This document shows positions 31,413 through 41,581 of a stretch of 64,000 bases of DNA, one piece after another. Source of the DNA: Gracilaria domingensis (taxonomy: Eukaryota > Rhodophyta > Florideophyceae > Gracilariales > Gracilariaceae); assembly GCA_022539475.1 (NCBI GenBank), contig VCMS01000210.1, positions 1-64,000 on the forward strand. The letters run 5' to 3'. How positions within the stretch are numbered: position 1 is the stretch's first letter; every line of letters begins with the position of its first letter. The notes beneath the pieces were generated by a model. It worked only from the letters and a program-made list of their open reading frames with translations, searched no databases and was not told the DNA's origin. The translations under genes were made by a program, and so were the position numbers.

Positions 31413-33229
31413 TGGGTCAAGTGCTCGTCCAGGTTGCTGGAGTAGACAATGATGTCGTCCAGGTAACCCAGGCAAGTCTTCCACTTGAAGCGGGCAAGCA
31501 AAATGTCCACAGCACGTTGAAATGTGGCTGGCGCGTTCGTTAACCCAAAGGGCATCCGATAGAATCGGTATAATCCTTCACGACAAACGACGGCTGTCTA
31601 CTCACGATCTTCGGCCCTCACGGGAACTTGCCAATAGCCCAAATTCGCGTCTAGGGTTGTAAAAACTTTCGCGTCGCCCAATGAATCGATGAATTCATCC
31701 ATTCGTCGGATAGGATACACATCCTTGACCGTAGCCGCGTTTAGCTTGCGGTAATCGATGCAAAATCGCCAAGACCCATCAGCTTTGGGCGCGAGCACTA
31801 CCGGCGAAGCCCATGGTGACTGAGCCTGCTCAATAACTCCAGCTCGAAGCATCTTCTCTACTTGAGCCTTCTCTTCTTCCGGAGCTGTCGGTCCTGCCCT
31901 GTAAGGGTGCTGTGAAATGGGCCGAGTATTCGGTAGCAAATCAATCCGATGTTCGGTAATACCAACAATCTTACCCAGTGTGCCATCCCACATGGGCGTG
32001 AACTCTTCGAGCATGTGCCGCAACTTATCGCGGTGATTCTCTCGGACATGTTCAAGATCCAGAGACTCAAGTTCTTGTACTGCCTTATCCTTCCTGTCAG
32101 CAGCACTCAGGTCCTTGTCATTATTGTCCAACGAGGTCTGCATTGCTTCCTTCGACAGGCTGCGATCATTCGCATTCGACGAAGTCGGCATAGTATCTCC
32201 CGACGGATTCTTTGGTCCAGTATTCGCTTCGGAATTGGTCCGTTTCGCCTCCCCCTCCTCAGCTTCGAGGATACCGAGAACTTCGGCCATAGAAACCTGA
32301 GTAGGCACGATAGCCGCAGGGTGCGGGAGCAATGATCCAATAACTTGGCTCCTAACCAACCGTTGAGGAAAACGGCTGAAGTTCGCAACCAGCACCTGAA
32401 AAGTCTCCTCGGGTTCGACGAAAACAGTCCCATTAGCCAGGGCGAGCTGATGCTTCTCCTGCAACGCAGGCAATGGTTGCACCGTTTGTAAGCCACATTG
32501 TGGAGATGTTACAGTAACCCAGACCTGCGATTCGGGCCGGATGCAAATAAACCGAGCAACTCGGAGCTTCGTAGACTTCCGTTCATCAGCGGCAGGCTCC
32601 TGCGCAGCAGGCAAGGGAACTTGCTTCTTCAAAGCCCGTTGAAGGGGACGCCGAACGATCGGTACAATGGTTCCATCCTCCATTTCGATGGTTCTTCGCC
32701 GCGGTCGAATTGATTCGACAAAGCGGTCACAGAAGTCACATCAAAGTATAACCGGCGCAGCGAGCTGCTTACAAACCAAGAAGTCGACCTTCACCACGTA
32801 GCGGCCAAGCCTGACGAGCAGATCTATCACTTCCACTGAAGAGAGTCGCCGATTATTCGCATCCGCGATATCAATATGCGGCGCCACACGAACGCAAGAC
32901 CGCAAGTACGGCGGAATCATAGACTCAACCAAAAAGTTTGGCCCAGCTCCTGTATCGAGCACGGTCAACTGCCGAACCATATAGTGGTCGGAAACACCCA
33001 GGTCGGCGTAAACTTTGTAGTTTCGTTTCGCCATGACCAGGACTCTATCCGCGGACCGGCTGTCCTTAGACCGTATCCACGGGCGACGCAAGACACCAAG
33101 GTGCTCAGAGTCCACGTCTGTACTGGCCATCTTCCTCGAAAGGATTGTGACCGGGGAGCGAGGCTTCTCAGCCTCAGGCGCGCTAGACCCCGTCGCTGGG
33201 GGCGCCTCTCCATTGCTGGAGGCTCCCAT
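31413..33229 (-). pseudogene. pol 5' half (protease and first part of RT), copy B
   Basis: Protease is marked by DTGAGPNFLVESM near 32935-32960. RT runs from ASPVVLAPKADGSWRFCIDY (near 31770) to YLDDIIVYSSNLDEHLTHV next to the insertion. Same residues as copy A. It carries several breaks in addition to the insertion. Confidence 0.9.
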
Positions 33230-34106
33230 GCTCAGTTTTTCTGAGCTTCGCCGCCAATCTGCGGAGGTTTCGATTCCTCAAGAGCGGCTACAGTTCCACC
33301 ATTCGATGGCACCGTTTCCTGGTTTCCAGGCTGAGTCTCCGCCTTCGCACGAAGGTACGATTTGTCCGGAATGTGTTCCCGTTCGGCGGGCGTCAACGAC
33401 TCGTATTGAGGCACGATCTTCGCCATATCCCGTATGGGCATCAAACAATTCGGAGCGATGTGTCCATGCCTGTAACAGGTGTGGTAAATAAGGTGCAGAA
33501 AAAGATCCGAATTCGACTGACGGCGCTGCTGTCGTGGAGGATAGGGATCCCTCCAACCAGGGCGTTGACTGCGATATCCACCAGCGTGTGGCACTTGCAA
33601 AGCCGGAACGTGTTGACCGGTGTACAGAGCGGGGTCTACGTCAACAATAGAGGGCTCCGTCGTTGACGGCAACTCCGTAGTCGGCATTGAACCATCAGCC
33701 TGTAACAGGTGTAGGTTGTCATAACCCCCTTGAACCGAGCCTCGCGATAGAAGCAAAGAAGAGTCCCGGCCTTCTACATGAAGGAGTTTGCGCGTGCGCG
33801 TCTTGACACCAGCGCGTGCTCGAGCTGCATCTCGCTCAGCTTGGGCAAATTGTACGAGTTCCAGATAGGTAATCTGGCTTTTGTTCTCCCGATAACGGTC
33901 TACCAACGTCCAAATTGATCGGTCCAGCCCATCAAACAACATCGTACACCGCTCGGCTGCGGAGAACACGTTGCGACATCTCTGAAAAGCCTTGTTGAGG
34001 CGGGTAGAATAAACGGTTTCCGACTCTTCGGCTCCTTGCTTCGTGTCTCGCAGCGCGAGTATAGCACCCTGTATCGCATTGCCTGTCGCTTAAGAGCGCA
34101 GAAGAT

Positions 34107-34111
34107 ATTGT
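34107..34111. repeat. target-site duplication ATTGT, left
   Basis: ATTGT precedes the element start TGTAGAGC at 34112; the same five bases follow its end at 35083-35087. Confidence 0.75.
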
Positions 34112-35082
34112 TGTAGAGCAAAACGTGCTCGCCCGGTACACGGGGAAAGATTTCATAAACCTCTGGTAAGGATGATTCCGGGGACTCGGAAGGTATGAGT
34201 ATTGGCCCACGGACGGGATACGTTTTGGTAGTATTGAGGTATGGCACCCTGAGGGGTCGGCGATGACGTGGCGCAGATGAGTGTTGGTCGCGTGTACTCG
34301 TGTGTAGGAATGGGTGTGTTCACACATGTCTTGTTATGATTGTCGGATACTTTACTGGCCGCTGCCGCGGGTTGTCACGTGCACCACGTGTATGGACCTG
34401 CTTAGGTGTGCATTAAATTATTTAATTTAGTTTAACTAATTTATCGGTTACGATATAAGTGGTAACCTCCCGGTCACCTCCTCCTTCAGCAAAGGGTAAC
34501 CAAGTCCGGCTCTGAACCAAGTTCGCCTGCGCGAAGCGCACAACTTCCTCAGGAGGGTCACCGCGTACGGTACGAACTGGATTCATCCCTCGGGATATTT
34601 CAGGCACTACTGACCTACACAGCTGTTGCCCTCTGGCTTATTTCCGTCTTCGGACCGTTGTTTTACTCTTCATTTCTTGCAGATTACTGCTTACCTGTGT
34701 CAGGTGGTTTTTCCGTCTCTGTACAGAGTTACCGCCGCGTGGGCTTAATACACAACCCCTGTCTCCCGTCGCCGGGTCTTTTGCCGCTTGTCGCACGCCC
34801 CGCCAAGGGTTCCTCCTTTGGTTTTCCCTTCCTTTTCCTCCTTTTACCTAGGGCTTACACCGCTCTACGGTACCTTTCCTCCCGACCATTCCGTCACTTT
34901 TCGCCAGATTCCTGGATCAGTCCCGTTCACCCCTCAACCTCCGTAGGTATATCCCGTACCACGGGCGGTCTTTCACCCGCACTATCCGTGTTCGGAGAGC
35001 TCACCACTGAGTTCACCTCGTCTAGAGGGCAAGGACTCGAACGCCTTGAAAGACGATCCCATCGCTGGGGTTTTGCTCTACA
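34112..35082. mobile_element. 971-bp solo-LTR-like element inserted in gag of copy B
   Basis: Starts TGTAGAGCAAAAC and ends GTTTTGCTCTACA, a perfect 13-bp inverted repeat, flanked by ATTGT on both sides. No gene inside. The first 14 bases equal the start of the gypsy LTRs, but the interior does not match them. It is therefore either a solo LTR of a sister gypsy family (five-base duplication and TG...CA fit) or a small terminal-inverted-repeat element using the same end sequence. Confidence 0.7.
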
Positions 35083-35087
35083 ATTGT
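35083..35087. repeat. target-site duplication ATTGT, right
   Basis: Matches 34107-34111; gag sequence of copy B continues on the far side. Confidence 0.75.
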
Positions 35088-36361
35088 ACCGCTTCCGGCC
35101 AGCACGTAGCTCCTCCTTCGGAGGCGCGAGACGACCCACGAACCGAATTGAATTGATCTTCGGCTACGCCCGTCAAAAAGTACGGCAGCGCAATGTAGGC
35201 CTGTGCCTCACTCATCCGAAGTGCATCGGCTTCCGCCACGAAGCGGCCAAGAAAATCGAAGACAAGACTTGGATCTTCCGCAGAGAACTTGTCGGGATTT
35301 AGCGTGAGCTCCATTTGTTGAAGGGGATTTCGCACTTTGCCAGTCCCACGTGGGGTCCTCTGTGGCGTCGTGTCTTCAAACCCATAGTATCGGTAGGACA
35401 GTAACTTCCGATACAGTAGATTCGTCGGCTTCAATTCCTTTAATCCAAGGTGTCTCCGTCCTTTGGTACGGCCTCGTGCAACACCAGAAGTGGCTTCAGT
35501 AGCCTGCGAACGGGAAGCACGCTGGCGAGAGCGATCGTTCTCGCTGTCCGACGAGTCGGATGAAGATCCCACATTTTGGGCTTCCTCTTCTGAAGAGAAC
35601 GAAGAAGACGAGTCAGACTCAACCTTGACCTTCTTCCTTGCCGGACGATCCCGGGAACGGCACGAGTGCTAAGAACCATCAGAAACCGGGGCTCCCGGCG
35701 CAACAGCATCAGATACGATGATTTGCTCGACCGTCTCCAGACTGGTAGCCAGGCGGTCCAGGCCTGCAGAATCCTGCTCGTGCAGGGCAGCCTACACCTG
35801 TCGGTGTTCCATAATCTGGTTGACATCAGACCGTAAAACACGGACGTCGCTCGAAACATCCCGGACACCGGCTTCATAGAGCCGTTGCCGGAGTTTCGTA
35901 ATATCCCGAATGAGGCCCACTTGGGAGCTCTGCAGGATGCGAACATGAGCTTTTAATTCACGGAGGGTGTAGCCGTCGGACCTCGACGACATAGCGTCAA
36001 CCGCTGCGGCGGAATCAGCCGCAGGTGCGGTTTCAGTTGGCGCACGAGTGGATGGGGTCCCGGTATCAGAACGGAGGCCCCGGGAAGCCGGTTTCGGAGC
36101 GCCATTACCGGGGGCCTCGACGGTGTCCTTCGGCAGCGTGGGCAGACTTGCTGGCAAGCCGGACGAACCGGGCACAGAAGCGGCACGTGGCGTGCCACTC
36201 CTGCGAAGGGAAGACATCGTTCACCGACACAGTCGGCCAATTGGCAACCAAAACAACTTCCGAAAACGGACAATGAAAGAACCGTAAGAACCGATATTCC
36301 CAACTATCTGGGCTCCAAACAAACGAACCAACTCCAACGATTGTTGGCCAATAAAGCCGAT

Positions 36362-36378
36362 TCTAGGTCGGGAGACCA
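36362..36378 (-). promoter_or_regulatory. probable primer-binding site of copy B
   Basis: Three bases after the LTR end (CACCACA, minus strand) comes TGGTCTCCCGACCTAG. It begins with TGG, the complement of the tRNA CCA end, at the normal place for the minus-strand primer. I cannot name the tRNA. Confidence 0.6.
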
Positions 36379-36381
36379 GTT

Positions 36382-37236
36382 TGTGGTGCAATCCCACCAG
36401 TGGGCAAACAAGAACCGCGTCGCGGAAAGCGCACGGACAGGGTGTTCGAAACTTGCTCTCTATAGGGGTAGATGCAGCAGTAGAACCCTCTGATAGGGCC
36501 AGCACGATGTCGGGTGGAAGTTCGGGTGGCCCCGATCTGAACGTGCAGTCAGAGGTGAAGGGGAAGAATCGGCGTAGGTATCCGGTTGTTCTGGCGAGCC
36601 ACAGCGAGTGGAGGTATCCAGCTTAACGTTAGGGAGCAACAGGGGATCAACAAACGAGACGCACTGCCGCGCACTGACTCGTGATAAACAGGAACAAGTT
36701 CCGAGACTAGAGGGCAAAAACCTGTATAATAGGGCAGAGAAACGAGAGCCGTATGACGGAAATAATAACAAAGAAACAACAAAAGATGCCGTAACGACGG
36801 TCTAGAACTCCTCAATGGTAGAGGTCGGATGACTAGCTCGGAATTGCTGCGGCTTGCCCGATTAGGGACGAAGACTGTTCACAAGCGGCAAGAAAGTCAG
36901 AGCCAGAAGCTTCCTTGAGGTTTACTTCCGGTCAGGTGGCGGCAAGTGCCGCCAGCTGTATTCGGCACTTGATAATATCAATTAAAAGTATCTAACTATT
37001 CAGCGCTGCCGGCCAACATCCTACACGTGTGAAAGCGTGGCAGGCTTTCCACGGAGCACCCGGCATCGGACCAACTCAGCACACGTGTGCAGAAACACTT
37101 TTCTTCCTAGGCATACCCCAAAATGGGGCCATCACTACAGTAACCTTTCATAATCTGAGGTGTCGAAGCCGGTAACGGATCAACAAAGTATGAGGAACAC
37201 TTTGGTGCATCTCCACAAAGGTCGTTTTGCTCTACA
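36382..37236 (-). repeat. 5' LTR of gypsy copy B (855 bp)
   Basis: Minus strand TGTAGAGCAAAACGACC ... GGGATTGCACCACA. Pairs with 9436-10290 at about 94-95% identity by eye. Followed by the primer site and gag. Confidence 0.92.
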
Positions 37237-40200
37237 GAAAGGTTCTCTATACCAGACAGGAAGGAAGAAGAAAAGACATTGCACGCGTTTTTAGAGTTCT
37301 ACAAGGTAGATGGCATATTGTGCGGCGTCCATTACGATTCTGGAAGGTAGAGACAGTGCAAAGTGTGATGTATTGCTAAATCATTCTGCATAACATGATG
37401 ATAGACGAGGGTTTTACGGATGAGAAGCAAAGCTGCACAGAGTCAGAAGCAGTCGGTGGTCAAGAGTTTGTTTCTATTGGTCGTCCTGTTTGGTCTCGGA
37501 GCTTCTAGGAAAATATTATTGAGGAATCACTTGCGGCGTTATGTCAGGGAGATGCTTTTCTGAAGCAAGAAAAAAGGCAAAGAGCTTTATAAGATGACGT
37601 TATTAAGAATCTATGGTTTTTGCAGGGAAACTTATAAATTGAATGAATCGCGCAAGGATTGTAATTAAGTGCATGCAGACGGCGCCCCAACTAAAACAAA
37701 AAGCCTTTCTAGGTGGATACTACAATCTGAGCCTAGTAACAGAGCCATTAAATATCTAAATTGGGAGGTCTTTAGCAGCGTCGTCGGAAGAAGTTTCAAG
37801 AGCCTTTGCCTGAGACTCTGTATTGTCAGGTTTCATAAATTTGTTCTGCGCCTGTCGCTCCTTGGCGACATTTTCTTATTTCAAACTGTCGAGCACCGTC
37901 GTCCGCTAAGTGAGAAACAATTCAAGAGCTTCAAGGGTTGTACGTGCGCTCACCGTAAATAATGCAATGTTGTTCTGTCTTATGATCTCGTCAGCTCGTT
38001 TGCGCTGCAACAGAAGCGTCTTCTCTGAAACTTTTAATTTCAGCTCAAAATGCTGTTTCTAAATGTAGTTTACCTTGACAGTGTTTTGTTCTTGCAGCCG
38101 CTCACTTTTAACAGAATCAGGTCGTGATTTATTTTTCCTTTGCATTTTTTGTTTCTTGTGGGTTTCATGCAAAGCGGAACTGCTTTCTCCAGAACAATTT
38201 TCTAAAATATTGTTCTTGCTTGTTTTGTCCACAAAGATCTTTGCATGATCTTGCAGTTATTGCCATGAATCCTTAATCTCAAATGCTTTCTTAATGTCAT
38301 TGTCTGGGGAGGTCTTTTTCATGTTTTCGTAATGTTGTGAAAGCTTGTTGCCATTTTGAACTTTTCTGTGTCTTTATACCCAGAAATTTCGAGTAGTTTA
38401 TTGTATTATCTTGTAAACTGAGTACATTTGTTAATTAACAGCTTTACACAATTGAGAATGATATTATTAGAGCAATTTAAACGATTTGCTGGTTTGAAAA
38501 AGTTGTTGTAAAGTTTTGCTACACTATCAGAGAATAGTTTTTTTTTGCGCTCTGTGTCCATGATTGAGTCTTAGGAGGTTTTGTAGTAGGCTCTGGCAAT
38601 TGCTTTATCTTCTCGTGGCAAAAAGCTGGGTTTACAAGTACCCTGTTTCTTTTGTTTTATTCTTTGACGAACTGTTTATTGACCTATGGATCATATCGTA
38701 CCTACTATTGGGTCAGGCAGTGCATCGCGGGGAGGAATGCTCAAGTATGTTTGCCAGGGTTGTGAATGTTTCGGTTTATTGGCGCCAAAAACTCAGATAC
38801 GGAGCCAGTCACTTTGACCCACGTGGACCTGTTCAAAAATTTGCTCCTTTTTTGGCGCCGGTGGAGATTAGCACCGCAGCAATTAAGTTCTTTACTGTTT
38901 TGATTCGGCCGGTGGAGATGCTCTTACTACGAATATTATTCTGTTTTGATTAATTGCTTTTTCCCGTATTTCCCGGTGAAAAGTGCCGGTCTCGGAAGGA
39001 GTTCGACGCTTTTCGAGTCGAGGAAGATGAGTACTCAATCCGATCAGGTTTGATACAACCTTGGACATGGTACAGTGACGTGGTACTTACTGATTTGGTT
39101 TCTTCCTCTCATCACGAATGTCTTTCTAACGGCTAACAAGCATATTGGAGCGTCATTCGGTGAAAACCAGGTGATAACGAGTATTGAAAGAGAATGGGGC
39201 CGCCACCATGAGTTGTCGTGTTCGTGTTCTTAGCGTCCAGCGTTCGACGACACCTACTCGATGGGATTCTACCGCGCGTTAGGAGCGCAGGTCATGACCC
39301 TGAAACAGTAGTTACGAACGACATTGTTTTTTCATAGCATTGGAGGCAGCGTATTCTTTCTATCATTCTTTCTTACCTTCGTTCAGAGAATTTGGAGTGC
39401 ATGTGGACAAGTTGTATCTGGTGTAAAAATGAGCGAGCTATTTGAATGAACTAGTCGCATTGGAAGCAGTATCCATACGCTTGGTTCTCCGCAGCTTTTC
39501 GATGTCTTTGTGCGTGCCTCTCGCTCATGCTATTATTGTCCACAATGCACAATTTTCTTCGTCATCATTGCAACACGGACGGTAGAACAGATCCATTGAT
39601 AACGTACTGCTGCCGCGAGTTTCACTGGGGTAGCCCTCTTAGTTTCGGACTGACGGCACTCTTGAACTGAGTCGCCGAATATGCGCATCATCATACGCAA
39701 GACATTCAATTTTGGCCTTCCAAACCAGGCCATAACGGCCCGACTAACCTCAGCCTCTCTCCCTGCTCCCGAGGCTAGTTTTAGTGGACGGTTGTGTAGA
39801 GTACTGCACGTAGCTGGGTATATTTGTCTCAGGTTTGCGAGAGCGATGGGCTTAGTGAGGCCGAGGCGAGTCTCTAGAGACCAGTCTGGCGGTATGACTG
39901 AGGTAATGTATACAAGGATTTAACTCTCATCTGAGCTACTGTATGCGTTTCTGTGCATATCATACCTAGTTCTATTATAGCAAGTCTTATGTGGTTCACC
40001 TACGGTCAATGCCATGCGTCAAAACTCGAGAAGCGGCCATGGTATGGGGTACAAATAGATTCTTCGCGTTGCATCTATCACGTCCTTTTCAGTGTGATTG
40101 TCTCCTGGGCTAAATTGTGAGAAACACATAACAACCGTTTTCAGAGATCTTCTGCCGGGACTGATCGCCGTGACGGGGCGACGTTTGCTCGTACTTCCTC

Positions 40201-41581
40201 CATGCCGAGCAATCTGAAGGCAAAATGAAGCAGCAACACAGTGGAAAGACCTCGTGAACCGGATGACCAGGCCGTTGTGTGCTCGAAGAGTTTGGAAGTA
40301 CCTAGATGTGTTCGTATTGCTGCTTGTAAAACGAAATGATTTCCGAGATGTCATAGTTGGTAACCTTCCCAAAGTTTTATTGCAAACGAATTTCGAAGGA
40401 ACAGTAGTACTCATCAGTTCTCGGCACTAACGCAAGTCTAAAAGCCCTCTGCAGGCCGCAGAGCTCTGGACTGCTTCGCAAGGGGGAGTCTGCAATGTTT
40501 AGCTGAAGGAACCAGCGCCGTGATCACATCCTTAGCACGCTGATCGGACTTGTCTTGACCGGCCGCCTTCCTCGAGAATCCTACTGCTTGTACACGTATC
40601 TTCCTATGTCTATGTGCTCCTGATGACTATGACAGAGAATCCCAGTTACGAATATGCATGGCCAAGTTTGTCCGCCAAACGTACCGTCGGTACCGTCGTA
40701 TCTATCATAGATGCCAAGGCTTGAAAATTGCTCAATTACGTATCAAAGCGAAAACGCCCGAAAGTTTATGACAGCTTGCAGAAATAGCGCTGCCCACGCA
40801 GTTCGCGTGGAATAGCTGTGCTGCTTTTGTTCGTACGCGCCTTTGGTTTGGGACGCTGTGATGATGGTATCTATGCCAAGCGCTGCTTGTCGCGCTCGCC
40901 CTTGTTTGGTTCCGTGCCAGTTGTGCCTTGTCGCCTTCGCCGTTTTCGCCCGCGCTCTCTCTTCCCCTTTTCTGCTCCATTCGTCGTGTCGCCGTCCCGC
41001 CGTTTGCTCCTTTTTGTTTGGTACGTCTGGTTCGTGTTTCTCCGTTTTGAGCTTTTTTGTCTTGTCCAACTTGTTTTGCTCTCTTTTTTGTGCTTTTTTC
41101 TTTATGAACGTTGCTCTTTGAGCATTGTTGTTGACCTTTTTCTTTACGATGCCACTCACCCTTGTTCAAATCTTGCTAACTTCCGAATCCTATCTTCTTT
41201 CCTTCAACTTTTCTTGTTCAGGTCATTTCTTTGTGCCTCGTTTCATGCCTTTGCACACTTGCGCTACCACCTTCCAAACGCTTGCGGGCAACATCCCCAT
41301 CTCACTCAGTTCTCTCTCTCTCTAATATTTGTCTTCGCCGTGGTTCACAACACCTCTTACCATCACCTTGTTGTCGTTCTTCTTAACACGGAACATGTGT
41401 TCGGTTATCTGACTCATTTGTTTGTTCTATTATCTCAAAGAGGTCATTCGTCCCTACTCTCTCACCGTCCTTTCCCAGTTTGTGATACCGCAAAACCCCC
41501 ACTCTACTCACTCGTCTCATTGTTTGGTTTTCTAAGCGTTCCAAGAAACAATATCCATCCACCCCAACCCCCATCCAGGAA
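37237..41581. other. AT-richer spacer with a decayed minus-strand fragment; leader of the PHD gene
   Basis: No intact gene that I can support. From about 38560 down to 37280 the minus strand reads, across several frames, as Lys/Glu/Asn-rich helical protein pieces (for example LKVSEKTLLLQRKRADEI). It looks like an old, heavily decayed gene or transposon fragment. Two E2F-like sites (TTGGCGCCAAAAA at 38779; TTTTTGGCGCC near 38849) have no evident target gene. From about 40800 to 41580 the plus strand is CT-rich, typical of a leader or promoter for the gene at 41582. The frames there are composition effects. Confidence 0.4.

Larger units (their letters stand above)
33230..36217 (-). pseudogene. 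gag region, copy B, with a nested insertion
   Basis: Starts at the ATG at 36217 (MSSLRRSGTPRAASV), continues through a predicted helical section (HVRILQSSQVGLIRDITKLR) and a capsid-like stretch near 35080-35300. It ends with the nucleocapsid finger CYRHGHIAPNC near 33460. A 971-bp element interrupts it at 34112-35082. This is the gag portion that is missing from the window for copy A. Broken. Confidence 0.75.
9436..37236 (-). mobile_element. Ty3/gypsy LTR retrotransposon, copy B, split by a 15.7-kb DNA transposon
   Basis: One minus-strand element in two halves. The 5' half (LTR, primer site, gag, first part of pol) lies at 31413-37236 and the 3' half (rest of pol, third frame, 3' LTR) at 9436-15658. 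The halves meet in the same RT position: one side stops at CGTACG and the other resumes at the same CGTACG. Copy A reads straight through this point. The two LTRs are both 855 bp and about 94-95% alike by eye, as expected for the two ends of one insertion of moderate age. I find no matching target duplication outside the LTRs (AATAT against GAAAG). The copy is broken beyond the insertion, with a handful of breaks. Confidence 0.85.

Noticed and set aside
38564-38953. 129-codon hydrophobic frame as a membrane protein.
   Set aside because: No recognisable family or promoter context; lies in AT-rich spacer where such frames arise by chance.
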